Under the pieces are notes generated by a model. The model ran no database searches. It was not told the origin of the DNA and saw only the letters and a list, made by a program, of their open reading frames with translations. Position numbers and translations under genes: made by a program. DNA of 27,891 bases, from positions 1 to 27,891 of the forward strand of contig JAZQDE010000030.1 of NCBI GenBank assembly GCA_045546695.1. Reading direction: 5' to 3'. Below are positions 6,942 to 13,782 of this stretch, one piece after another (the stretch's first letter is position 1; each line of letters starts with the position of its first letter). Source of the DNA: SIG424 sp045546695 (GTDB lineage Bacteria; Bacillota; Clostridia; UBA1212; UBA1255).

Positions 6942-8180
6942 ATGATTCATAAAACAAATATCAAATCCGGTCTTATTGGTGAAAAATTGGGACACAGCTT
7001 TTCACCGCAGATACATAGCTACCTTGCGGATTATGAGTACAAATTGTACGAAATGCCTGAAGAAGAAGTGGGAAATTTTGTCAAAAACAGCGACGTGGAT
7101 GCGTTTAACGTGACAATCCCGTACAAGAAAACGGTTATGAAATTTCTGGATTTTATTTCACCGGAAGCAACGCGTATCGGCGCGGTAAATACGGTTGTAC
7201 GCAAAGACGGCAAACTCTACGGCTACAATACGGACTATTTTGGCATTATGTACACTGTAAATAAGAGCGGTATTGAGATAAAAGACAAAAAAGTGCTGAT
7301 TCTTGGCTCCGGCGGTGCATCTGTGACTGCAAATACTGCAATGCATGACCTTGGCGCCCGCGAAGTAATTACTGTTTCCAGACATGGTGAAAATAATTAC
7401 GAGAACATTTCACGCCACAGGGATGCTGACATAATTATCAATACGACTCCCGTCGGAATGTACCCGAATAATGGTCTTTCGCCTGTAGACTTGTCGACTT
7501 TCAAATCGCTTAAGTGGGCGTTTGATATGATTTTCAACCCTAAACGCACAAGATTCCTATTTCAGGCAGAACAGCTTGGAGTACCTGTTGCAAACGGACT
7601 TCTGATGCTCGTTGCCCAGGCAAAAAAAGCGTGCGAGTTCTTCCTGGACACGAAGATTGACGACAGCGAGATAGATTATATCGAAGAACGCATTGCCGTT
7701 TCTTCCCAGAATATTGTGCTGGTCGGCATGCCGGGTTGTGGCAAAACGACTGTCGGTAAGCGCGTCGCTGAGCTTCTCGGTCGTGATTTTGTAGACCTTG
7801 ACGAAGAAATTGAAAAATTTGCCGGTGAAAAGATTCCGGTGCTCTTCGAAAAATACGGTGAGACGGGTTTCCGCGTAATCGAGCAGCAGGTTGTGACAGA
7901 AATTGGCAAAAAATCATGGCTGGTAATCGCAACCGGCGGCGGTGTAGTTACGAGAAAAGAGAATTATTATCCTCTGTACCAGAACGGCCAGATTGTTTTC
8001 CTCCAAAGAGACATAAAGGATCTGTGTTGCGAGGGCAGGCCCCTTTCACAGAAAGGCAAACTTGAAGAAATGTACGAAAGAAGATATCCTATGTATATGA
8101 GTTTTTCATCTGCATGCGCGCAGGGAACGAATGACGTAGAATCTACAGCAAGAAATATAATTAAGGCGGCGAAATTATGA
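6942..8180 (+). CDS. aroE-aroK: Shikimate dehydrogenase-shikimate kinase fusion
   Basis: One 412-aa chain joins two enzymes of the pathway. Residues 1-240 are AroE: G-x-x-L-x-H-S-F-S-P, N-V-T-I-P-Y-K with catalytic Lys 62, G-A-V-N-T, Y-N-T-D with catalytic Asp 98, the NADP-binding G-S-G-G-A-S, and I-I-N-T-T-P-V-G-M. Residues about 255-412 are shikimate kinase: Walker A G-M-P-G-C-G-K-T-T at 262-270, D-L-D (shikimate-binding Asp), G-G-G-V-V, and the lid R-P-L. No stop or frameshift separates them, and both halves keep their key residues. AAGGAG (6926-6931) sits 10 nt before the ATG. Fusion order AroE then AroK differs from the fungal AROM polypeptide, where the kinase precedes the dehydrogenase. 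It overlaps aroQ by 4 nt (ATGA). Confidence 0.94.
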   Translation: MIHKTNIKSGLIGEKLGHSFSPQIHSYLADYEYKLYEMPEEEVGNFVKNSDVDAFNVTIPYKKTVMKFLDFISPEATRIGAVNTVVRKDGKLYGYNTDYFGIMYTVNKSGIEIKDKKVLILGSGGASVTANTAMHDLGAREVITVSRHGENNYENISRHRDADIIINTTPVGMYPNNGLSPVDLSTFKSLKWAFDMIFNPKRTRFLFQAEQLGVPVANGLLMLVAQAKKACEFFLDTKIDDSEIDYIEERIAVSSQNIVLVGMPGCGKTTVGKRVAELLGRDFVDLDEEIEKFAGEKIPVLFEKYGETGFRVIEQQVVTEIGKKSWLVIATGGGVVTRKENYYPLYQNGQIVFLQRDIKDLCCEGRPLSQKGKLEEMYERRYPMYMSFSSACAQGTNDVESTARNIIKAAKL

Positions 8181-8599
8181 AAATATTAATCATCAACGGA
8201 CCAAATCTTAATATGCTCGGCATAAGAGAACCGGCAATTTATGGTAAAAATACTTATCCGGAGCTCTGCCGTATGATTGAAAAAGCATGTGATGGCATTG
8301 ATTTTGAAATATATCAGTCAAACCATGAAGGTGCGATTGTGGACAAAATACAAAGTGCGCTCGGCGTTTTTGACGGCATTGTTATCAATCCGGCCGCATA
8401 CACCCACACGAGCGTTGCGATTCTCGATGCGCTCAAGGCAGTAAACATTCCGACTGTTGAGGTGCATATTTCAGACATAAACACGCGCGAAGAATTCCGC
8501 AAGTTTTCATATGTTTCACTTTACGCGTGCAAAACGATTGCAGGCCGCGGCTTTGATGGTTACGTTGAAGCTATTGAATATTTAAGAGCAACTCTGTGA
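8177..8599 (+). CDS. aroQ: 3-dehydroquinate dehydratase, type II
   Basis: Dehydrates 3-dehydroquinate to 3-dehydroshikimate. The small 140-aa type II (dodecameric) form is recognised by N-G-P-N-L-N-M-L-G at residues 7-15, then R-E-P-x-I-Y-G containing the catalytic Tyr, Q-S-N-H-E-G, I-N-P-A-A-Y-T-H-T-S with the substrate-binding Asn, and V-E-V-H-I-S-D-I with the catalytic His. The length fits the family (about 140-150 aa). Its ATG overlaps the stop of the AroE-AroK fusion. No type I (Schiff-base) dehydroquinase is in the window. Confidence 0.96.
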   Translation: MKILIINGPNLNMLGIREPAIYGKNTYPELCRMIEKACDGIDFEIYQSNHEGAIVDKIQSALGVFDGIVINPAAYTHTSVAILDALKAVNIPTVEVHISDINTREEFRKFSYVSLYACKTIAGRGFDGYVEAIEYLRATL

Positions 8600-8621
8600 A
8601 AAGTCAAGGGGGAGATAAGTC

Positions 8622-9653
8622 ATGTCGATAAAATTCAAACGTAGACTTCCGATACCAAAAGAAGTAAAAGAAATGTATCCCGTTTCGGAAGCGGCTGCAA
8701 AAGTCAAAAAGGCTCTCGATTGCCAGATTGCGGATATTTTCACAGGTAAATCAGACAAAAAACTGCTCATTATAGGACCTTGCTCTGCAGACCGCGAAGA
8801 TGCTGTATTTGAATATTGCACAAGGCTCAGAAAAGTACAGGATGAAGTAAATGACAAACTGGTAATTATTCCCAGAGTATATACAAACAAGCCGAGGACA
8901 ACGGGCGATGGCTACAAGGGGATGCTTCATCAGCCGGACCCCAATGAAAAGCCTAATCCTTTCAAGGGCGTGCTCGCAATCCGTGCACTGCACACAAAAA
9001 TACTGACAGAACTTGGTATGTCCACGGCTGATGAGATGCTTTATCCTGCCAACTATTGGTATTTGTCAGACCTTATGTCGTACGTAGCTGTCGGCGCAAG
9101 AAGTGTCGAAAATCAAGAGCATCGTCTCGTTGCCAGTGGCATTACAGTCCCTGTCGGCATGAAAAATCCGACGAGTGGCGATTTATCTGTTATGATGAAT
9201 GCTATTAAAGCAGCTCACCACAGCCATGAATTTATTTATCGCGGCTGGGACGTTACGACTTCGGGCAATCCATTGTCACATGCTATTTTGCGCGGCTCTG
9301 TAAATAAACACGGCCAGAATATGCCAAATTACCATTATGAGGATCTTGAATTTCTTTGTGAAATGTATGAAAAAGCAAACGTTGAGAATCCGGCGTTTAT
9401 CGTTGATGCAAACCATTCAAATTCAAATAAAAAATTCTGGGAACAACCCAGAATTTGTAAAGAAGTCATTAATTCGTGTCGCCATGACAGCCAGGTTAAT
9501 AAACTTTTCAAGGGCTTCATAGTTGAGAGCTATCTCGAAGATGGCTGCCAGCCGATCGGCCCTGATGAGATTTACGGAAAATCAATTACCGACCCATGCC
9601 TGGGCTGGGAAAAAACGGAAAAATTGATTTATGATATTGCGTCTATGGTCTGA
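8622..9653 (+). CDS. aroG: 3-deoxy-7-phosphoheptulonate (DAHP) synthase, type I-alpha
   Basis: This is a second enzyme for the first pathway step, from a different subclass than the one at 491. The 343-aa protein looks like the E. coli AroF/AroG/AroH type: I-I-G-P-C-S-A, P-R-V-Y-T-N-K-P-R-T-T, G-A-R-S-V-E-N-Q-x-H-R, K-N-P-T-S-G-D, D-A-N-H-S-N-S-N-K, E-S-Y-L-E-D-G, and the C-terminal Y-G-K-S-I-T-D-P-C-L-G-W-E. It is slightly shorter than the E. coli enzymes. A strong AAGGGGGAG site precedes ATG 8622. It closes the operon 22 nt after aroQ. Allosteric control in this class resides in the N-terminal extension and barrel loops; the effector cannot be assigned by eye. Its 3' end overlaps the opposing deacetylase gene by 25 bp. 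Confidence 0.94.
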   Translation: MSIKFKRRLPIPKEVKEMYPVSEAAAKVKKALDCQIADIFTGKSDKKLLIIGPCSADREDAVFEYCTRLRKVQDEVNDKLVIIPRVYTNKPRTTGDGYKGMLHQPDPNEKPNPFKGVLAIRALHTKILTELGMSTADEMLYPANYWYLSDLMSYVAVGARSVENQEHRLVASGITVPVGMKNPTSGDLSVMMNAIKAAHHSHEFIYRGWDVTTSGNPLSHAILRGSVNKHGQNMPNYHYEDLEFLCEMYEKANVENPAFIVDANHSNSNKKFWEQPRICKEVINSCRHDSQVNKLFKGFIVESYLEDGCQPIGPDEIYGKSITDPCLGWEKTEKLIYDIASMV

Positions 9654-10480
9654 CCGGGAGCGATTCTGATTAATTTATCATTGTTGCAAAGAACCCACAC
9701 TTCGGTGCTTGTCGGATTGTAAATGGTGTTACCACTGACAGAGAAGATAAGCGATTCATACGCTTTGACATAGTCATAAACCTGGATGTTTGTGGCATAC
9801 CAGACATCGTCTTTATTGGCAACTTTTTCAAAGAAATTCTCTATAAGCGACCAGTTGTCACAATCGTCAAACTCGTAAGTGTGTCCCCACAGATAGAAGA
9901 GCCATGGCTCTTTTGCCGGTGCCTGCGTCACAAACTTTTCAGCCAAATTCATAAGCTCGGGATTCTTGTGATGACACGTCGGCTTGAGTTCAAGCCAGTT
10001 TTTGGGAATGCCAAAATTTAACGTCGTATGTGTTGTCCTTGCATAAGCAATTCCGCACATTCTGAAAAGATCGATAATATCGTCTGTGTATGCACCGTAA
10101 GGATAAGCATGCCCGCGGCAGATACAGCCAAAATTTTCTTCAATATTTTTCCTGTCTTCAAGTATTTCGAGCGCAGCCTCGGCCAGCGGAATCCTGTTTG
10201 TAAAAGGATGTGTAAGGCAGTGCGTTGCGACCTCAAAAAGCGGGGAAGAAAGATACGTTTCTTTGCTTTTGCTCATGGAAAGAGGTCCTCTTTTACCAAG
10301 CGGAGCGTCATCAGGTGCGACGAATCCTGTGTTTATATTGAACGTTCCTGCGATGTTCCATTTTTTCATCAGCTCGCACATTCTTATATCCTGTACAACG
10401 CCGTCGTCGTAGCTGAGAGTCAGACACTTGCTTTTTCCTTCCGGAAAACGCATGCATATATCATGTAAATTTCTTGCCAT
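9629..10480 (-). CDS. Polysaccharide deacetylase-like (NodB-fold) protein, probably cytosolic
   Basis: The NodB-type carbohydrate esterase 4 fold is indicated by the metal triad: Asp-Asp in S-Y-D-D-G (25-26) and His 87/His 91 in A-T-H-C-L-T-H. An R-G-H-A-Y-P-Y-G-A-Y motif and W-G-H-T-Y follow. This family hydrolyses N- or O-acetyl groups from sugars; the actual substrate is unknown. There is no signal peptide or membrane segment, so it likely acts on a small intracellular sugar rather than the wall. I use ATG 10480 (283 aa) behind AGAGGTG; an upstream in-frame GTG (10489) overlaps that site. The last about 60 residues form a small beta-rich tail. It is divergent from the Gfo/Idh pair, which may act on the same sugars. 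Confidence 0.85.
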   Translation of the reverse strand: MARNLHDICMRFPEGKSKCLTLSYDDGVVQDIRMCELMKKWNIAGTFNINTGFVAPDDAPLGKRGPLSMSKSKETYLSSPLFEVATHCLTHPFTNRIPLAEAALEILEDRKNIEENFGCICRGHAYPYGAYTDDIIDLFRMCGIAYARTTHTTLNFGIPKNWLELKPTCHHKNPELMNLAEKFVTQAPAKEPWLFYLWGHTYEFDDCDNWSLIENFFEKVANKDDVWYATNIQVYDYVKAYESLIFSVSGNTIYNPTSTEVWVLCNNDKLIRIAPGQTIDAIS

Positions 10481-10500
10481 TTTTATCACCTCTGCGCAGA

Positions 10501-10529
10501 ATTATATAGCACGCGCCACGCGTTTTCAA
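10501..10529 (-). promoter_or_regulatory. Promoter of the deacetylase gene
   Basis: On the minus strand, TTGAAA (10529-10524) and TATAAT (10506-10501) are spaced by 17 bp. The -10 lies about 20 bp before the ATG at 10480, so the 5' UTR is short. Confidence 0.7.
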
Positions 10530-10563
10530 CAAAACTTTTTCAGACAATAATATCGAATTATTC

Positions 10564-10591
10564 TTGATTATACTTTCCGGTGTGATATAAT
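10564..10591 (+). promoter_or_regulatory. Promoter of the tandem Gfo/Idh genes
   Basis: TTGATT (10564-10569) and a perfect TATAAT (10586-10591) are spaced by 16 bp, about 38 bp before the ATG at 10630. It diverges from the deacetylase promoter. Confidence 0.7.
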
Positions 10592-10629
10592 ACGGACAAC
10601 TGCAAAGAACAAAGAAGGTGACACAAATT

Positions 10630-11850
10630 ATGGACAAGATCAGGTTTGGTATTTTTGGGCTATGGCGCGGAGAATCTTTCGTGCATATTATCAATACATT
10701 CAAGGACACAGCTGTACTTGTGTCTGTGTGCGAGCAGATTGAAGACAGGCGTAATCACGTTATTAAAATCTGTGAAAAGGCCGGTGTCAGCGGCGTAAAA
10801 GCGTTCAGCGATTTTGATTCGTTTATTGACAGCGGCATCGATGTTGTTGTTCTGTGCAATCATTTTCACATGCATGCGCCGTACGCGATAAAGGCGCTGA
10901 AAAAGGGAATTCACGTTATCAGTGAGTGCACGACGGGCTCTACTATTAAAGAGTGTGTCGAGCTTTGCCGCGCAGTTGAAGAGTCAGGCTGTAAGTACAT
11001 GATTGCGGAGAATTATCCGTTTGTAAATACAAGGCTTGAGATGACGAGGCTCTGCCGCGAAGGCTATCTTGGCTTGATTCAGTATGCAGAAGGCGAGTAC
11101 AACCACCCGTCTGACGAGAGCGAGCTCAGATATCTGACTCCTTATCAGTACCATTGGCGCGCATGGATTCCGCGCACGTATTATGTGACGCATTCGATGG
11201 GTCCTTTAATGTACATGGCAAACGCAATGCCGGTGACAGTAAATGCCAGGGCAGTATACAGCCCGCAACTTCAGCAGTTTGAGGATTTCAGACCTAATTA
11301 TGATTCAATGGGTATGATGTTCTGCATGATGGACAATGGCGCGCTCTTCAGATTTTCGGGCTGCAGCGACCTGCCGACTCCGAGCGGCTACAGAATTGTA
11401 GGCGAGAGAGGCTCTGCCGAGTGCGGACGATTGCTTCCGGACGGCAAGGTATATGCGCATTTCAATCACTGGCAGATTCCGGAAGGTATGCAGCGCTCAC
11501 AGACTTATACGCCTATAAAGACAGACGTTACGAGAATCGCTGAGAATTTCGGCCATGGTGGCGGCGATTATTACATAATTTACAATATGATAGAGGCACT
11601 TTTGCACGATACTCCGTACTTCTTTGACGTATACAAGGGTGCGGCTATGAGTGCGACGGCAATTTATGGCTGGCGCAGCGTGCTGAATGACGGCGCTACG
11701 TATCATATTCCTGATTTTTTCAACGAAGAAGAGCGTAAAAAGGTCGAAAATGACGACCTGACGCCTTTCCCGGCGGAAGACGGCAGCGGAATCACACTTC
11801 CGTGCGCATCTATGGATGCAAAGAAAAAAGGTTATTCAATTGGTATTTAA
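10630..11850 (+). CDS. Gfo/Idh/MocA-family protein, GH109-like, copy 1
   Basis: A 406-aa protein starting at ATG 10630 behind AAGGTG. It has the Gfo/Idh/MocA layout: N-terminal Rossmann domain and C-terminal beta-sheet domain. The dinucleotide motif is F-G-L-W-R-G (9-14) rather than G-x-G-x-x-G, and the usual E-K-P motif is S-E-C (98-100), so the catalytic Lys of ordinary dehydrogenases is missing. Instead it has A-E-N near 137, Y-x-T-H-S-M-G-P around His 188 and G-H-G-G-G-D at 308-313. These resemble the Y-P-T-H-G-L-G-P and H-G-G motifs I recall from GH109 glycosidases, which use tightly bound NAD to cleave glycosides. A glycosidase or epimerase role on a sugar is therefore inferred. No signal peptide. 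It is about two-thirds identical by eye to the next gene. Confidence 0.75.
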   Translation: MDKIRFGIFGLWRGESFVHIINTFKDTAVLVSVCEQIEDRRNHVIKICEKAGVSGVKAFSDFDSFIDSGIDVVVLCNHFHMHAPYAIKALKKGIHVISECTTGSTIKECVELCRAVEESGCKYMIAENYPFVNTRLEMTRLCREGYLGLIQYAEGEYNHPSDESELRYLTPYQYHWRAWIPRTYYVTHSMGPLMYMANAMPVTVNARAVYSPQLQQFEDFRPNYDSMGMMFCMMDNGALFRFSGCSDLPTPSGYRIVGERGSAECGRLLPDGKVYAHFNHWQIPEGMQRSQTYTPIKTDVTRIAENFGHGGGDYYIIYNMIEALLHDTPYFFDVYKGAAMSATAIYGWRSVLNDGATYHIPDFFNEEERKKVENDDLTPFPAEDGSGITLPCASMDAKKKGYSIGI

Positions 11851-11870
11851 TATAGTTAAGTATAGTTAAG
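11851..11870 (+). repeat. Direct repeat between the Gfo/Idh paralogues
   Basis: TATAGTTAAG occurs twice in tandem (11851-11860, 11861-11870) directly after the first stop codon, and the second copy runs into the AAGGAG site of the next gene. It may be a slippage product; no function is evident. Confidence 0.8.
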
Positions 11871-11882
11871 GAGTTGAAAAAA

Positions 11883-13097
11883 ATGAATGACATTAAATTT
11901 GGTGTGTTTGGTTTGTGGAGAGGCGCTTGCTTCGTAGGCATAATCAACAAGTATGAAGGCGCAGTCGTTACTGCCGTTTGCGACAAGAGCCAGATGCGTC
12001 GTGATGACGTTAAGAATATCTGTGAAAAAGCAGGCGTTCTTGACCAGGTTACTTTTTACGAGGATTTTGATGAATTTATCGAGGGCGATATGGATGTTGT
12101 TTTCCTTTGCAACAATTTCCATGAGCACGCAAAATATGCTATTAAAGCTCTTGAAAAAGGCAAGCACGTTATCAGTGAATGTATTGCCGGTGCGACGTTA
12201 AAAGAGTGCGTTGAACTCTGCCGCGCTGTTGAAAAATCAGGTTGCAAGTACATGATTGCAGAAAACTATCCTTTCACAAATACACGTCTTGAAATGGCCC
12301 GTCTTAGTCACGAGGGCCTGCTCGGCAAGATTCTGTATGCTGACGGCGAGTACAACCATCCGTCAAGTACAAATGAGCTTAAATATCTGACTCCTGAAGT
12401 TGACCACTGGAGAGCATGGTATCCGCGTACATACTACATCACTCACTCCATGGGTCCTTTGATGTATATGGCAAACGCAATGCCTGTAAAAGTAAACGCA
12501 CGCGCCGTTTTCAGCCCGGCACTTAAGGAAGTTGCTCCTTTCAGACATAACGCTGACGCTATTACAGATATTCACTGCGTAATGGACAACGGCGCAATCT
12601 GCCGTTTCTGCGGCTGCAACCAGACAGCTTCTCCGAGCGGTTACCGTATTATGGGTGAGCGCGGCGCTGCTGAAATGGGTCGCGGTGTTGAAAATAACAA
12701 AGTTATGTTGTCTTTTAACCATTGGGAAGTTCCGGAAGGATATAAGCAGCATCAGGTTTATGAGCCTGAGAAAACAGACCTCATCAAGCTTTCTGAAGAC
12801 AGTGGTCACGGTGGCGGAGACTTCTTTATGATCCATAATATGGTTGAGGCTATCAAGAATGACGCTCCGATTTTCTTTGACGTATACAAGGGCGCAGCTA
12901 TGACTGCTACAGCTATTTACTCATGGCTCAGTATTCTCAACGATGGCGCAACGTATTACATTCCTGACTTCAGCAACGAAGAAGAGCGCAAGAAGGTTGA
13001 AAATGACGACCGTACTCCGTTCCCGAGAGCAGACGGCAGCGGTAAGGATTTCCCTGCATGCACAAAAGATGCAGCTGACATGGGATACAAGATCTGA
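11883..13097 (+). CDS. Gfo/Idh/MocA-family protein, GH109-like, copy 2
   Basis: A 404-aa paralogue of the preceding gene, with all the same departures from a normal dehydrogenase: F-G-L-W-R-G in place of the dinucleotide motif, S-E-C at 98-100 in place of E-K-P, A-E-N-Y-P-F, Y-x-T-H with His 188, and G-H-G-G-G-D. AAGGAG (11868-11873) lies 9 nt before ATG 11883; an in-frame TTG at 11874 overlaps that region and is less likely. The 32-nt gap has no terminator, so the two are co-transcribed. The pair looks like an old tandem duplication: codon choice differs (copy 1 uses more GCG/CGC, copy 2 more pyrimidine-ending codons), and the best-conserved blocks are those around the cofactor and presumed active site. 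They may act as a hetero-oligomer or on two related sugars. No signal peptide. Confidence 0.75.
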   Translation: MNDIKFGVFGLWRGACFVGIINKYEGAVVTAVCDKSQMRRDDVKNICEKAGVLDQVTFYEDFDEFIEGDMDVVFLCNNFHEHAKYAIKALEKGKHVISECIAGATLKECVELCRAVEKSGCKYMIAENYPFTNTRLEMARLSHEGLLGKILYADGEYNHPSSTNELKYLTPEVDHWRAWYPRTYYITHSMGPLMYMANAMPVKVNARAVFSPALKEVAPFRHNADAITDIHCVMDNGAICRFCGCNQTASPSGYRIMGERGAAEMGRGVENNKVMLSFNHWEVPEGYKQHQVYEPEKTDLIKLSEDSGHGGGDFFMIHNMVEAIKNDAPIFFDVYKGAAMTATAIYSWLSILNDGATYYIPDFSNEEERKKVENDDRTPFPRADGSGKDFPACTKDAADMGYKI

Positions 13098-13129
13098 TTC
13101 CTTTGTGAAAATTAAATAACAGACAGTGA

Positions 13130-13179
13130 AAAGCAGCAAGTACTTGAGCGGCCCGGCCGCCGGTGGACTTGCTGTTTTT
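13130..13179 (+). terminator. Rho-independent terminator after the Gfo/Idh pair
   Basis: CAGCAAGT (13134-13141) pairs with ACTTGCTG (13167-13174), extendable with A-T pairs, followed by TTTTT (13175-13179). The 25-nt loop contains a GC-rich inner palindrome (GCGGCC/GGCCGC, 13148-13160) that can fold as a second hairpin on top. Confidence 0.8.
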
Positions 13180-13235
13180 GCGTTTCGTGTTAAATATTAT
13201 GAACACGGAAAAAGGAAAAACAAAAAAGACGAAAA

Positions 13236-13260
13236 TTTGGTACTGTTCAATATCGTGAAC
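13236..13260 (-). promoter_or_regulatory. Operator-like 25-bp element, site A (minus orientation)
   Basis: Contains TTTGGTACTGTT, the reverse complement of the core AACAGTACCAAA shared with sites B and C. With flanks, it matches site C at 22 of 25 positions. It also carries the inverted half-sites GTTCA/TGAAC (13245-13249, 13256-13260). It lies just upstream of the XRE gene and overlaps a possible weak promoter (TTGGTA, 13238-13243), so self-repression is the simplest reading. Confidence 0.7.
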
Positions 13261-13285
13261 ATGATTTTTTAAGAAAGGGGGTGAT

Positions 13286-13642
13286 ATGATGGGTAAGGAA
13301 ATTGAGGATTTTTCAATCAGAGACCGTGGCGAAAATGGTGAATGCGCTGAGTATACTAAGGAAATTTTACGTAAAATGGGAGAGCGAATCAGAATTCTGC
13401 GCATAAGAGAATATTATCAGCTTGATCAGATGGCTTTTTTTCTCGGGATAAGTCGTACCACATTATGGAAAATTGAAAAAGGCGATCCGTCTGTATCTAT
13501 AGGAAAATATGCTATGGTTCTGCACGAGTTGAGGCATCGTGATGATGATTTTAATCATATAGCAAAGCTGACTCCGGCAGAAGAATATTTACGTGAAAAC
13601 GATCCGTACAAAAACTATATTCCACGCAGATATACTCCGTGA
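13286..13642 (+). CDS. HipB-like XRE-family transcriptional regulator
   Basis: A 118-aa DNA-binding protein. Residues about 32-84 form a Cro/C1-type helix-turn-helix: G-E-R-I-R-I-L-R, then D-Q-M-A-F-F-L-G-I-S-R-T-T-L-W-K-I-E-K-G-D-P, then S-V-S-I-G-K-Y. The I-E-K-G-D-P-S-V-S-x-G-x-Y signature is typical of HipB-type antitoxins and related regulators. No HipA kinase or other toxin is adjacent: recG follows and a terminator lies before. The N-terminal 30 residues and the basic C-terminal tail (N-Y-I-P-R-R-Y-T-P) are not recognised. A strong AAAGGGGG site (13274-13281) precedes two consecutive ATGs; 13289 is equally possible. Three copies of a 25-bp element flank the gene, suggesting autoregulation and possibly control of recG. 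Its target is otherwise unknown. Confidence 0.85.
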   Translation: MMGKEIEDFSIRDRGENGECAEYTKEILRKMGERIRILRIREYYQLDQMAFFLGISRTTLWKIEKGDPSVSIGKYAMVLHELRHRDDDFNHIAKLTPAEEYLRENDPYKNYIPRRYTP

Positions 13643-13644
13643 TG

Positions 13645-13669
13645 TTCATTATTCTTAACAGTACCAAAA
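13645..13669 (+). promoter_or_regulatory. Operator-like 25-bp element, site B
   Basis: Begins with GTTCA and ends with the exact core AACAGTACCAAA (13658-13669). It matches site A (reverse complement) at about 20 of 25 positions. It starts 2 bp after the XRE stop codon. Confidence 0.65.
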
Positions 13670-13699
13670 AAATGACTTTTTAATATATATCGTATATGT

Positions 13700-13724
13700 G
13701 TTTATTATATTGAACAGTACCAAA
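13700..13724 (+). promoter_or_regulatory. Operator-like 25-bp element, site C
   Basis: Ends with the core AACAGTACCAAA (13713-13724). A 19-bp stretch (13707-13725) is an exact inverted copy of 13235-13253 at site A, extending to 23 of 24 matches over 13707-13730. It lies 20 bp before the presumed -35 of recG. Confidence 0.7.
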
Positions 13725-13743
13725 TATTCGTCTGCGCTCTCCC

Positions 13744-13773
13744 TTGCGGCCCCCTTTGAATTCGTGCTATAAT
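13744..13773 (+). promoter_or_regulatory. Presumed recG promoter
   Basis: A perfect TATAAT (13768-13773) has a weak TTGCGG (13744-13749) 18 bp upstream. The predicted start, about 13780, is only about 3 nt before the recG ATG. Confidence 0.5.
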
Positions 13774-13782
13774 TTTACTATT

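Noticed and set aside
13199..13258. 19-codon ORF upstream of the XRE gene
   Set aside because: No ribosome binding site, Lys/Thr low complexity, and it overlaps operator site A.
13286..13642. Type II toxin-antitoxin system
   Set aside because: The regulator resembles HipB, but no HipA-like kinase or small toxin frame is adjacent on either side.
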